NCBI GenBank assembly: GCA_900540935.1
Contig: UQHW01000014.1
Span: forward strand, 1 to 48,951
Direction of reading: 5' to 3'
Length of the DNA: 48,951 nucleotides
DNA from: an uncultured Collinsella sp.
Lineage (GTDB): Bacteria; Actinomycetota; Coriobacteriia; Coriobacteriales; Coriobacteriaceae
Below are positions 1 to 9,476 of the stretch, piece after piece. Made by a program: the position numbers and the translations under genes. The notes under the pieces were generated by a model that made no database searches, had not been told where the DNA came from, and saw only the letters and a list, made by a program, of their open reading frames with translations. Each line of letters starts with the position of its first letter. Within the stretch, counting starts at the first letter, position 1.

Positions 1-19
1 AGAGCACATTAAGTGCTCT
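1..19. terminator. Short hairpin at window edge
   Basis: A perfect 7-bp inverted repeat (AGAGCAC, 5-base loop, GTGCTCT) begins at the first base. It may end a gene lying outside the window. No T-run follows on the plus strand, and the minus-strand flank is not visible. I see no gene between it and the metK terminator. Confidence 0.3.
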
Positions 20-167
20 CCGGCTCGTGCGGAACTCGCGATCGACCTTATGCCCCGCCCCTCGGGACTAAGGATACATGGTAGAAGGGCGCGTGCTGCA
101 AAATTCATTAGCTGGTGACGCAGCGTGGGCTCATATCGAAATATCTTCACCACCGGATTAATAAAAC

Positions 168-198
168 AGAAGTACCGCTTGGGGGCGGTACTTCTTTT
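168..198 (-). terminator. Intrinsic terminator downstream of metK
   Basis: An 11-bp perfect stem (168-178 with 185-195) around a 6-base loop. On the minus strand, the direction of metK, it is followed by a GTTTTATT stretch. On the plus strand it is followed by TTTT, so it could work in both directions. It starts about 40 bases beyond the metK stop. Confidence 0.8.
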
Positions 199-235
199 GG
201 TGCGTTGCTATTTGGCTGCGGCTTTTCTCGTTAGC

Positions 236-1516
<1,281 letters not shown>

Positions 1517-1584
1517 GATTGTCCTTTCAAATAACGTGTCCCGGCGACCGTTACCATTCCGCCGGGCTCTCTATGCAAGGGCAC

Positions 1585-1612
1585 ATCATAGCGCGTTAAT
1601 CGAATATTCACA
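1585..1612 (-). promoter_or_regulatory. Candidate metK promoter
   Basis: On the minus strand a -10-like TATGAT (1585-1590) lies 16 bases after a weak -35-like TGTGAA (1607-1612), about 70 bases upstream of the metK start. This rests on sequence resemblance only. Confidence 0.4.
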
Positions 1613-1622
1613 CCCTTTCCGC

Positions 1623-1720
1623 ACCTACTCATTGGGGACAGACTTAAATGACCAGCCTCGCCTAAGTGCCGACAGGTTGCCCAAAGACTGGTCATTTAAG
1701 TCTGTCCCCAGTGAGTAGGT
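1623..1720. repeat. Long intergenic palindrome, REP-like
   Basis: Two 33-base arms (1623-1655 and 1688-1720) are reverse complements with one mismatch, separated by a 32-base loop. The arms contain GGGGACAGACTTAAATGACC. The element lies between the divergent metK and gltX promoters. It has no T-run and no open frame of its own, so it resembles a dispersed palindromic (REP/REPIN or small MITE) unit more than a terminator. Confidence 0.75.
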
Positions 1721-1729
1721 CGGTGCCCT

Positions 1730-1760
1730 TTGTGCGGAGGTTGCTTTGTTGCTTTATACT
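1730..1760 (+). promoter_or_regulatory. Weak candidate gltX promoter
   Basis: A good -10-like TATACT (1755-1760) lies 41 bases before the gltX start. The nearest -35-like hexamer is TTGTGC at 1730-1735, with a long 19-base spacer, so this call is weak. Confidence 0.3.
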
Positions 1761-1800
1761 GATGCAGTTAGACATCCATCCTGCAATCGAGGAGATTTCC

Positions 1801-3276
1801 ATGGCATCAGACGTTCGCGTCCGCTTTGCACCCTCACCGACGGGCAAGCTGCACATCGGCGGCGCCCGCACCGCTATCTATAACTGGGCTTTCGCCCGCG
1901 CAAACGGCGGCACGTTCATCCTGCGTATCGACGACACCGACCCCACCCGCTCCACCGACGAGAACACGCAGATCATTCTGCGCGCCATGCGTTGGCTGGG
2001 CCTGGACTGGGACGAGGGCCCCGAGGTGGGCGGCGACTTTGGCCCCTACGCGCAGACCGAGCGCCTGGACCTGTACAAGCAGGCCGCCCAGAAGCTCTGG
2101 GACGAGGGCAAGGCCTATCCGTGCTTCTGCACCAAGGAGCAGCTCGACGCCGACCGCAAAGCCGCTCAGGAGCGCAAGGACCCCTTCCAGGGCTATCAGC
2201 GCCGCTGCCGCGATCTTGATTCCGAGGAGGCCCGCCGCCGCATCGAGGCTGGCGAGTCCTACGTCCTACGCATCAAGGTGCCCGAGGACCGCGGCGACGT
2301 CGTCATCCACGACGCCGTCCACGGCGAGGTGACCTTCGATGCCAAGGAGCTCGACGACTTTGTCATCTTCCGCTCCGACGGCACGCCCACGTACAACTTC
2401 GCGACCGTCGTCGACGACGCCATGATGAAGATCACCCACGTCATCCGAGGCGACGACCACCTGTCCAACACCCCGCGACAGGTCATGGTCTACGAGGCCC
2501 TCGGCGCGCCCGTGCCCACGTTCGCCCACATCTCCATGATCCTGGGCGCCGATGGCAAGAAGCTCTCCAAGCGCCACGGCGCCACCTCGGTGGAGGAGTA
2601 CCGCGACGCCGGCTACCTGTCCGACGCCTTCGTCAACTACCTGGCGCTGCTCGGCTGGTCGCTCGACGGCGAGACCACGATCATCCCGCGCGACGTCCTG
2701 GCCAGCAAGTTCTCGCTCGACCGCATCTCCAAGAATCCGGCGACCTTCGACCCCAAGAAGCTCGACTGGGTCAATGCCGAGTACATCAATGGGATGTCCG
2801 ATGCTCAGTTTGCCGACGAGATCATGGTTCCCGAGCTGCACGAGGCGGGCCTTATCGAGGGCAATGTCGAGTACGGCGAGGACTGGATTGACGCGCTTGC
2901 CGCCATCGTCAAGCCGCGCACCAAGATGCCGGCCGACGCCGTGACCGTCGCCGCTCCCATCTTCGCTACGGCCGAGACGCTCGAGTATGACGAGAAGTCC
3001 GTCAACAAGGGCCTGGCCAAGGAGGGCATGGGTGCCATTCTGGATGCCGCCAAGGCCGCGCTCGAGGGTGTGAACGAGTGGACGGCTGCCAACATCGACG
3101 CCGCTCTTGAGCCACTGCCCGAGCAGATGGACCTCAAGAAGCGCGTGGTGTTCCAGGCCGTGCGCGTCGCCGTCTGCGGCAACATGGTGAGCCCTCCGCT
3201 GGGCGAGACCATGGCGCTCGTCGGTCGTGACGACTGCCTGGCGCGCATTGACCGCGCCCGCACGATGGCGATGTAA
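1801..3276 (+). CDS. gltX: Glutamyl-tRNA synthetase
   Basis: This class I aminoacyl-tRNA synthetase charges tRNA-Glu (and often tRNA-Gln in bacteria lacking GlnRS). The 491-residue product starts with FAPSPTGKLHIGGARTA, which contains the HIGH-type ATP site, and has the KMSKS-type loop KKLSKRHG near residue 253. The C-terminal half carries the anticodon-binding helical domain. The frame is open further upstream, but the ATG at 1801 is chosen because AGGAG precedes it at a normal distance and the conserved N-terminus begins there. Upstream codons run back into the palindrome. An intrinsic terminator follows, so it is probably monocistronic. Confidence 0.97.
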   Translation: MASDVRVRFAPSPTGKLHIGGARTAIYNWAFARANGGTFILRIDDTDPTRSTDENTQIILRAMRWLGLDWDEGPEVGGDFGPYAQTERLDLYKQAAQKLWDEGKAYPCFCTKEQLDADRKAAQERKDPFQGYQRRCRDLDSEEARRRIEAGESYVLRIKVPEDRGDVVIHDAVHGEVTFDAKELDDFVIFRSDGTPTYNFATVVDDAMMKITHVIRGDDHLSNTPRQVMVYEALGAPVPTFAHISMILGADGKKLSKRHGATSVEEYRDAGYLSDAFVNYLALLGWSLDGETTIIPRDVLASKFSLDRISKNPATFDPKKLDWVNAEYINGMSDAQFADEIMVPELHEAGLIEGNVEYGEDWIDALAAIVKPRTKMPADAVTVAAPIFATAETLEYDEKSVNKGLAKEGMGAILDAAKAALEGVNEWTAANIDAALEPLPEQMDLKKRVVFQAVRVAVCGNMVSPPLGETMALVGRDDCLARIDRARTMAM

Positions 3277-3299
3277 TCGCTGCGCAAACGTATGTATCC

Positions 3300-3333
3300 G
3301 AGCCCCGTTCACTCAGAGCGGGGCTCTTGTTTC
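3300..3333 (+). terminator. Intrinsic terminator after gltX
   Basis: GAGCCCCG (3300-3307) pairs with CGGGGCTC (3319-3326) and is followed by TTGTTTCT. It separates gltX from priA. Confidence 0.75.
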
Positions 3334-3364
3334 TAGGGACGTATGGGATGGGAGGTCAAGGACC

Positions 3365-5818
3365 ATGGCTGAGCAACTTTCGCTGTTTGGTTCGCCGGAA
3401 CCGGAGGAGACTCCAGCGGAGCCGGCTCGCACGGTCGAGCAGCTCAAGCTCGGGCCTGCGCCCGAGCCCGTTGCCGCCTACGCGAGTGTGATCCTCGACA
3501 TTCCGACCCGTGCGCTGTCCGAGCCGTTTGCCTACGGCATTTCTCAGTCCCTTGCTAACGATGCCCGGATCGGCTCTACGGTCCTGGTCCATTTTGGCAA
3601 CCGCGCGGCCGCAGGCTACATCGTCGATATCGCGCCTGAGCTTGCCGACCTGCAGGGCAACAACGCCCTCGACCCCGCGCGCATCAAGCCTATCGAGGCC
3701 ATCCTTAGCAAGCCGCTCTTTACTGCCGAAGCTGCCCGCATCGCACGTTGGATGAGCCGCGAATACGTCGCGACGCTTTCCGAGTGCCTGCGCCTGTTCC
3801 TGCCGCCGGGTGGAAGCCCGCGCGTGGTTAAGGGCGACGACGGCGTGTGGACGGTTGAGCGCCCCGCCGTCAAACCCATCCAAAATCGTTGGGTCATGCT
3901 CACGCCCGAGGGCTTCGACTATACGCCGCCCAAAACGGCGGTCCGCCAGCGCCAGCTTATCGAGGCGCTCCAGTGCGGCCCAGTCACGACGCGCGACCTC
4001 AACCTGCTCTATAACAGTATGTCCGCCACGATCAAGGCGCTCGAAAAACGCGGCGTTGTCGTGGTGGAGGAGCGCCGCGCGTGGCGTGGCTGCAGCGAAC
4101 AGACCACGCTGTCCTCGGCGAGCGGCAAAGCGCCAGTGGCGCTCACCAATGGTCAGCAGCAGGCGCTCGCACAGATTGAACGTGCCCGCCTGGACGCCCA
4201 CGGTGACGTGGTGCTGGTCGATGGCGTCACCGGCTCCGGCAAAACTGAGGTCTACCTTTCGGCGATTGAGCGCGTGCTGGCGGCCGGCCGTTCGGCTTGC
4301 GTACTCGTGCCCGAGATCTCGCTGACGGCCCAAACCGTCGGCCGCTTCCGTTCGCGCTTTGGCGAGACGGTTGCGGTCTTCCATTCGCGTCTTTCGGCCG
4401 GTGAGCGCCTCGACCAGTGGGATATGGTCGCCAGCGGTGCGGCCCGCGTGGTCGTCGGCGCACGTTCGGCGCTCTTTTGCCCGCTCAGCGACCTCGGTCT
4501 CATCATCATCGACGAGGAGCACGAGACCAGCTACAAACAGGGTTCCAGCCCGCGCTACCATGCGCGTGAGGTGGCGGCCGAGATGGCGCGCCGCTATCGC
4601 TGCCCGCTCGTGCTGGGTTCGGCCACGCCCTCTGCTGAGGCCCTCGACCGCTGCCGCCGCGGCACGTACAACGGCGCCACTTGGACGCGCGTGGAGATGC
4701 CTGAGCGCCCGGGGCACGCCGTGTTGCCTATGGTCCGCATTGCCGACCTGCGTCGTGAGTTCGCGCACGGAAGCCGCTCCATGTTCTCAAAACCGCTGAT
4801 GGAAGGCTTGGAGCGCGTTGTCGAACGCCGCGAGAAGGCCGTGCTGCTCCATAATCGTCGCGGCTTTGCGCCCTTCTTGATGTGCCGCGAGTGCGGCTGC
4901 GTCCCCACCTGCAACCATTGCTCCACCGCGCTCACGTACCATGAACGCACGCATACGCTGCAGTGCCACACCTGCGGATCGTCATGGCGTGTGCAGCCGT
5001 ACCCAGCGCCCACGAGTCGCTGCCCCAAGTGCGGCAGCCGCTATCTAGCCAAGATGGGCCTGGGCACGCAGCAGATCGAGGACGCGCTGCAGCAGATGCT
5101 GCCCAAGGACGTCGCCATCATCCGCATGGATGCCGATTCCACGCGTGGCAAGGACGCACACAAAAAGCTGCTTGAGCAGTTCGATGCCGCCGATTGCGCC
5201 GTGCTGCTGGGCACCCAGATGATCGCAAAGGGTCTCGACTTTCCCGAGGTCACGCTCGTGGGCGTGGTCAATGCCGACTTTGCCCTCAAGCTGCCCGATT
5301 TTAGGGCAGGGGAACGCGCCTACGATCTGCTGGAGCAGGTGGCGGGCCGCGCCGGTCGCGGCGACCGCCCCGGCGAGGTCATCATTCAGACCTATCTGCC
5401 CGAGGATCCGGTTATCCGAGCCGTCGCCGAGCACGACCGCTCAATCTTTACCGACTACGACCTGGACCAGCGCCGCGACGCGCTCTATCCGCCGTTTGTG
5501 CGCCTGGTTAACATCCTTGTGTGGTCGGCGACACGAGACGACGCGCAGGACTACATCGGGCGCATCGCGAAGCTTCTCAAACGCCGCTGGCATGCCGCCG
5601 CGCCCGACTTTTTGCGGGCGGGGAGCGCTGTGCCGCAGGTGCTGGGCCCGGCTTCGTGTGTAATCGAGAGAGCCAAGGACCGTTACCGCTTCCATCTGCT
5701 TGTGAAGTCGCCGGTAGGGTACCATGTCTCTGATGATATCGACGCCTGCCTCAAAGAGGTGGGCTCCGTGCGCGGCGTGAGCGCGAGCGTTGACGTCGAC
5801 GCCTATGATTTGATGTAA
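3365..5818 (+). CDS. priA: Primosomal protein N', replication restart helicase
   Basis: PriA is a 3'-to-5' superfamily 2 DNA helicase that reloads the replisome at stalled forks. The 817-residue product has an N-terminal 3'-DNA-binding region, a Walker A motif GVTGSGKTEVY (about residues 288-298), the DEEH Walker B box (about 383-386) and a zinc-binding region with paired cysteines (MCRECGC, CNHC, CHTCG, CPKCG) from about residue 505. The GTQMIAKGLDFP and AGRAGRG helicase motifs follow. The ATG at 3365 is preferred over earlier in-frame starts because GGAGGT lies 8 bases upstream and the gltX terminator lies between. The next gene, def, begins within 20 bases, so the two are probably co-transcribed, as in many bacteria where priA, def and fmt are linked. 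Confidence 0.96.
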   Translation: MAEQLSLFGSPEPEETPAEPARTVEQLKLGPAPEPVAAYASVILDIPTRALSEPFAYGISQSLANDARIGSTVLVHFGNRAAAGYIVDIAPELADLQGNNALDPARIKPIEAILSKPLFTAEAARIARWMSREYVATLSECLRLFLPPGGSPRVVKGDDGVWTVERPAVKPIQNRWVMLTPEGFDYTPPKTAVRQRQLIEALQCGPVTTRDLNLLYNSMSATIKALEKRGVVVVEERRAWRGCSEQTTLSSASGKAPVALTNGQQQALAQIERARLDAHGDVVLVDGVTGSGKTEVYLSAIERVLAAGRSACVLVPEISLTAQTVGRFRSRFGETVAVFHSRLSAGERLDQWDMVASGAARVVVGARSALFCPLSDLGLIIIDEEHETSYKQGSSPRYHAREVAAEMARRYRCPLVLGSATPSAEALDRCRRGTYNGATWTRVEMPERPGHAVLPMVRIADLRREFAHGSRSMFSKPLMEGLERVVERREKAVLLHNRRGFAPFLMCRECGCVPTCNHCSTALTYHERTHTLQCHTCGSSWRVQPYPAPTSRCPKCGSRYLAKMGLGTQQIEDALQQMLPKDVAIIRMDADSTRGKDAHKKLLEQFDAADCAVLLGTQMIAKGLDFPEVTLVGVVNADFALKLPDFRAGERAYDLLEQVAGRAGRGDRPGEVIIQTYLPEDPVIRAVAEHDRSIFTDYDLDQRRDALYPPFVRLVNILVWSATRDDAQDYIGRIAKLLKRRWHAAAPDFLRAGSAVPQVLGPASCVIERAKDRYRFHLLVKSPVGYHVSDDIDACLKEVGSVRGVSASVDVDAYDLM

Positions 5819-5836
5819 CAACCCGAAAGGATGGCC

Positions 5837-6373
5837 ATGGAAGCCAACGGAATCGTACTGTCGCCCGACCCTCGTCTGCGCCAGGAGTGCGCCGTCATCG
5901 AAGAGATCACCCCGGCGATCGAGGCACTTGCCGAGAAGATGAAGAAGATGATGTTCGAGAACGGCGGTTGCGGTCTTGCCGCCCCGCAGATCGGCGAGCT
6001 TATCCAGCTCGTTACCATCGACTGCGAATACAGCGACAAGAACGACTACGACCCGTACGTGCTCATTAATCCTGTCATTGTTGAGCAGAGCGACCATCTG
6101 GTGCCGTTTAGCGAGGGCTGTCTGTCCATTCCCGGCATTAGCTGCGAGATCGAGCGTCCCGATCACGTTGTCGTTGAAGCGTACGACCTGGATGCTAACC
6201 TGATTCGCTATGAGGCCACGGGCGACCTGTTCTGCGTGTGCCTGCAGCATGAGATCGATCACCTGCATGGCAATACCATGTTCGAGCGGCTGAAGCCCAT
6301 GCAGAGGCTCAAGGCCGTCAAGGAGTACCAGGACGCCCTCGCCCGCGGCGCTCGACCGGGCGAGACCGAATAG
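5837..6373 (+). CDS. def: Peptide deformylase
   Basis: This enzyme removes the N-formyl group from the initiator methionine of new proteins; it is a metalloenzyme, usually with Fe2+. All three family motifs are present: GCGLAAPQIG (motif 1), EGCLSIPG (motif 2, with the metal-binding Cys) and HEIDHLHG (motif 3, with two metal-binding His and the catalytic Glu). The product is about 178 residues. An ATG at 5831 is also in frame, but AAAGG ends immediately before it, whereas it is spaced 6 bases from the ATG at 5837, so the later start is chosen. The gene follows priA closely and precedes fmt, whose product adds the formyl group that Def removes. Confidence 0.96.
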   Translation: MEANGIVLSPDPRLRQECAVIEEITPAIEALAEKMKKMMFENGGCGLAAPQIGELIQLVTIDCEYSDKNDYDPYVLINPVIVEQSDHLVPFSEGCLSIPGISCEIERPDHVVVEAYDLDANLIRYEATGDLFCVCLQHEIDHLHGNTMFERLKPMQRLKAVKEYQDALARGARPGETE

Positions 6374-6381
6374 GTTTTGCC

Positions 6382-6477
6382 GTCCCTGGGGCGCCCGCCT
6401 ATATCATCCCGTGCTCAAACATTCTCGCTGCGCTGCGAAACTGCGCGCGGGACGATATAGGCGGGCGCCCCAGGGAC
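6382..6477. repeat. Long intergenic palindrome, REP-like
   Basis: Two 33-base arms (6382-6414 and 6445-6477) are reverse complements with about two mismatches, around a 30-base loop. The arm core is GGGGCGCCCGCCTATATCAT. The sequence is unrelated to the palindrome at 1623. It starts 9 bases after the def stop and may stop or process the upstream transcript, although no T-run follows. Confidence 0.75.
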
Positions 6478-6692
6478 TACGTTGACGCTCTTATTCTCGC
6501 CCGGGTGCCGGCGGGCCAGGGAGGGGCGTCTTCGCTGATATTTGCTTTGTTGAGAGGGCTGCTTTTGATGCGGTCCTTTCTTTGTTTTTGGGTATATTTG
6601 AACATGTTGAATTGATCTGGCGTCTTGGTTGGGACTTGGCTTGGCGCTTTTATTTGTAGCCTTCTTGGCTTTGGTTTTGAGGGGTCTGTTTT
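6478..6692 (+). other. T-rich gene-free leader before fmt
   Basis: About 215 bases without a gene, rich in T and G on the plus strand and unlike the C-rich flanks. No confident -35/-10 pair is seen. A GAGGGG ribosome binding site lies about 10 bases before the fmt start. The fmt promoter must be here if the palindrome ends the upstream transcript. Confidence 0.4.
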
Positions 6693-7613
6693 ATGCGTAT
6701 TGTGTTTATGGGTACGCCTGATTTTGCTGTGCCTTCGCTGACTTCGCTTGTTGAGGCTGGGAATGAGATTGCGCTCGTAATTACTCGTCCCGATGCTGTT
6801 CGTGGGCGTGGTAAGAAGCTGGAGCCGTCTCCTGTTAAGGCTAAGGCGCTCGAGCTTGGTCTGCCTGTTGTTGAGGCTAATCGTATGACGCCTGAGGTTG
6901 TTGAGGTGCTCCAGGCTGCCCAGGCTGATATTTTCTGTGTGGCTGCTTATGGCTGTATTTTGCCTGATGAGGTGCTGCATATAGCGCCGCTTGGTATTGT
7001 GAATGTTCATGCTTCGCTACTGCCTCGTTGGCGTGGCGCTGCTCCCATTCAGCGTGCGATTCTCTCTGGTGATGAGGTTGCCGGCGTTTCCATTATGCGC
7101 ATTGGACATGGCGTGGATACCGGCGCCTATTGTGCGCAGGCCTCGACCTCGGTTGCCGGTAAGCATGCTGAGGCGCTGACTATGGAGCTCGCTGAGCTCG
7201 GCGGCAAACTGCTTGCCGATACGCTTCCTTCGCTTGCCGATGGCACCGCCGTGTGGACTGAACAGGATGAGTCGCTTGTTACCCATGCTGCCAAGATTTC
7301 TAAGCAGGAGATGCGCTTGGATCCGCACATGGCGGCGCTTGATTGCGTGCATCATGTGCTGGCCTCGTCCGATACCGCGCCTGCTCGTTGCGTGATTGCC
7401 GGCAAGACCGTGCGCGTGCTCGACGCTGCGCCGGCTGATGTGTCGCTTGGTGAGGGGCTCGTCGCCGTTCAGGCTAAGCGTGTTTACCTTGGCCTTTCCG
7501 ATGGCTCGGTTGAGTTGCTCGAGGTTAAGCCTGATGGCAAGCGTGCTATGGCCGCTTCTGCTTGGGCTGCTGGCCTGCAGGGTGCCGATCTTTCGTGGGG
7601 TGTTTTGTCATGA
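6693..7613 (+). CDS. fmt: Methionyl-tRNA formyltransferase
   Basis: Fmt transfers a formyl group from 10-formyl-tetrahydrofolate to Met-tRNA(fMet) for translation initiation. The 306-residue product begins MRIVFMGTPDFAVPSL, has the loop region RGRGKKLEPSPVK, and carries the catalytic NVHASLLPRWRGAAPIQ segment plus the downstream HGVDTG motif with the catalytic Asp. The C-terminal half is the tRNA-binding domain. A GAGGGG site precedes the ATG. The stop overlaps the start of rsmB as ATGA, so the two are translationally coupled. Codon choice is odd: the first half uses many T-ending codons, while gltX and priA prefer C- or G-ending ones. Confidence 0.96.
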   Translation: MRIVFMGTPDFAVPSLTSLVEAGNEIALVITRPDAVRGRGKKLEPSPVKAKALELGLPVVEANRMTPEVVEVLQAAQADIFCVAAYGCILPDEVLHIAPLGIVNVHASLLPRWRGAAPIQRAILSGDEVAGVSIMRIGHGVDTGAYCAQASTSVAGKHAEALTMELAELGGKLLADTLPSLADGTAVWTEQDESLVTHAAKISKQEMRLDPHMAALDCVHHVLASSDTAPARCVIAGKTVRVLDAAPADVSLGEGLVAVQAKRVYLGLSDGSVELLEVKPDGKRAMAASAWAAGLQGADLSWGVLS

Positions 7614-9010
7614 GCAAGCTGTCTCCCGCGCGCAAGCTTGCGCTCGATGTGCTGATGGAGGCCGATCGCCGCGGCATGTACGCGCGCGACGTGCTCTCGT
7701 CCCGTGCTTCCGCCAAGGCCATTGACCAGCGCGATTCTGCTTTTGCCGCCCGCTTGGCGCTGGGTGTTGCCGCCACGCAGGGTTTTTTGGACGAGCTGCT
7801 CGACCAGTTTCTCGATAAGCCCAAAAAGGTTGCGCCGCGTGTGCGCATGGCGCTTCGTATCTCGGCCTTCGAGATGCTCTACCTGCATACGCCTGGCCGC
7901 GTTGCCGTAAGTCAGGGAGTTGAGCTGGTTCGCTGCGGTGCTAAGTCCGCCGCTGGCTTGGCCAATGCTGTACTCCATAAGGTTTCAGACAATGTTGAGG
8001 ACTTTGCTACTGCGTCCGATGTGGATGAGTCTGAGCGACGCTTGGTTCGTCTGTCGCGTCTGATGGGTCTTCCTCGCTGGCTGTGCGCTCGCATTATGGC
8101 GTCGTTTGACACGCCAGAGGGTTCGCTTAACTTTGCCGGCAATCTGGCCCCCGCACCGCTGGCCCTGCATGAGAACGCCTTTGCGACTAAGCCCGATCCG
8201 TATATCTCGCAGCTCGTCGCGCCTGTCTTCCCGGGCTGCCATGGCCCGGTTGATGCCCAGGTTACTGTTGCTTCGGGTGTGTTTGAGCGTGCTGCCGCGG
8301 TGGCATCTGACCTCAACGCGCAGCTTATCGCCACGGCTGCCACGCGTCCTGGAAGCTGCCTTGAGATTGGTGCCGGTCGTGGCACTAAGACCTATGTGAT
8401 GATGTGTCAGGCCAAGCGTGCGGGCTATGAGCGTCATCATACGGCGCTCGATTTGCATGATCGCAAGTGCGATCTTAATCTCGCTCGCCTGCATAAGGCC
8501 GGTATTCAGGGCGTTCGTACGGTTTCGGGCGATGCTTGCGAGCTTGATGAAGTGCTCACATCGTTTGATGCCATGCTTGGCGAGCCGGTTAAGTTCGACA
8601 CAGTCTTTATCGATGCGCCGTGCTCTGGCACCGGCACCATGCGTCGTCATCCAGAGATTCCGTGGCGCCTGACCGAAAAGGATGTGACGGTTGAGCTGCC
8701 CAAGCTGCAGCTGACGATGCTCAAGGAAGCCGCTGCGCGCGTGGCTGCTGGTGGCGAGCTCATCTATGCGACGTGCTCGGTCTTCGACGAGGAGAACACG
8801 CAGGTGGTGGACGCGTTCCTTGCTTCTCCCGAGGGTGCCGGCTTTAGCGTGGCGCCGCTCTCCGAGGCACAGATTCTGCAACTCCCCGAGTTCGATCAGG
8901 CCAAGAAGCTCGTATCCGTACGCCAGAACGATCGAGGCCTCTTCCAAAGCGTGCCGGTTAACGCCGACTCCTACGACGGCCACTTCTGCGCTAGGCTGGT
9001 CCGCAACTAA
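7610..9010 (+). CDS. rsmB: 16S rRNA (cytosine-5) methyltransferase RsmB
   Basis: RsmB (Sun/Fmu) methylates a cytosine of 16S rRNA using S-adenosylmethionine. The 466-residue product has an N-terminal NusB-like helical domain (about residues 1-140) and a C-terminal Rossmann methyltransferase domain with the SAM loop LEIGAGRGTKTY, the motif DAPCSGTGTMRRHPE and the catalytic-cysteine motif ATCSVFDEEN. The frame is open upstream to 7562, but the ATG at 7610 overlaps the fmt stop as ATGA and has GTGGGG upstream, so it is the likely start. It shares the T-rich codon use of fmt. A palindrome and an intrinsic terminator follow. Confidence 0.94.
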   Translation: MSKLSPARKLALDVLMEADRRGMYARDVLSSRASAKAIDQRDSAFAARLALGVAATQGFLDELLDQFLDKPKKVAPRVRMALRISAFEMLYLHTPGRVAVSQGVELVRCGAKSAAGLANAVLHKVSDNVEDFATASDVDESERRLVRLSRLMGLPRWLCARIMASFDTPEGSLNFAGNLAPAPLALHENAFATKPDPYISQLVAPVFPGCHGPVDAQVTVASGVFERAAAVASDLNAQLIATAATRPGSCLEIGAGRGTKTYVMMCQAKRAGYERHHTALDLHDRKCDLNLARLHKAGIQGVRTVSGDACELDEVLTSFDAMLGEPVKFDTVFIDAPCSGTGTMRRHPEIPWRLTEKDVTVELPKLQLTMLKEAAARVAAGGELIYATCSVFDEENTQVVDAFLASPEGAGFSVAPLSEAQILQLPEFDQAKKLVSVRQNDRGLFQSVPVNADSYDGHFCARLVRN

Positions 9011-9016
9011 CTACTA

Positions 9017-9083
9017 AGTTGCGGTGAAATAGGGATTGAATAGCGGCTTCTGCCCGCCAAACAGTCCTTATTTCACCGCAACT
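9017..9083. repeat. Intergenic palindrome, REP-like
   Basis: Two 21-base arms (9017-9037 and 9063-9083), reverse complements with two mismatches, flank a 25-base loop. The core is AGTTGCGGTGAAATA. The palindrome begins 7 bases after the rsmB stop and lies just before the real terminator. It is the third distinct long palindrome in the housekeeping block. Confidence 0.65.
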
Positions 9084-9108
9084 CATAAGGAAACCTGGGC
9101 AGCTAACG

Positions 9109-9146
9109 AATCAACCCCGCGATCGGTGCCGGTCGCGGGGTTGATT
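9109..9146. terminator. Bidirectional terminator between rsmB and the zinc-ribbon gene
   Basis: AATCAACCCCGCGA (9109-9122) pairs perfectly with TCGCGGGGTTGATT (9133-9146) around a 10-base loop. The A-rich 5' and T-rich 3' sides suit termination of the converging rsmB and fmdB-type transcripts. Confidence 0.8.
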
Positions 9147-9151
9147 GGTTT

Positions 9152-9388
9152 CTAGTGGTTGTGCGGGCAGTTGGCGCAGCAGCCGCTGGTGGCGCTGGTG
9201 CTGGAACCACCGCTGCGCTGGTCGGTGTTGTAGAAGCCGCTGCCCTCAAACTTGATGCCGCTGGCCGAGAACGTCTTGGCGGCTGGAGCGCCGCAGCTCG
9301 GGCACACGACCTCGGGGGTCTCGGACATGGGATGCTCAACCTCAAACACGTTGCCGCAGCTCGAGCACTTGTAATCGTAGCGCGCCAT
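9152..9388 (-). CDS. FmdB-family zinc-ribbon protein
   Basis: A 78-residue protein that begins MARYDYKCSSCGNVFEV and has two CxxC pairs (CSSC and CPSC), the pattern of the FmdB/CxxC_CxxC_SSSS regulatory family. The C-terminal part is Gly/Ser-rich and ends with a Cys/His cluster (GCCANCPHNH) that may bind another metal. The function of the family is not established; it was first noted near formamidase genes as a putative regulator. AAGGAAG precedes the ATG. It follows the GH13-GH77 gene on the same strand but is separated from it by a hairpin. Confidence 0.85.
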   Translation of the reverse strand: MARYDYKCSSCGNVFEVEHPMSETPEVVCPSCGAPAAKTFSASGIKFEGSGFYNTDQRSGGSSTSATSGCCANCPHNH

Positions 9389-9410
9389 AATACTTCCTTT
9401 TCAGCACAAA

Positions 9411-9432
9411 GCGGGCAGATCGCTCTGCCCGC
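9411..9432 (-). terminator. Hairpin terminator of the GH13-GH77 gene
   Basis: GCGGGCAGA (9411-9419) pairs with TCTGCCCGC (9424-9432) around a 4-base loop. On the minus strand a short TTTGTG follows, so termination may be incomplete and some transcripts may reach the zinc-ribbon gene. Confidence 0.55.
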
Positions 9433-9476
9433 AAAAATTCAAACGTCTGTAACTGTACCCTATATCGGGGGTTTTA

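Noticed and set aside
1517..1622. SAM riboswitch upstream of metK
   Set aside because: The leader is only about 100 bases and I cannot find the conserved core of SAM-I, SAM-II or SAM-IV types; only a simple hairpin is seen.
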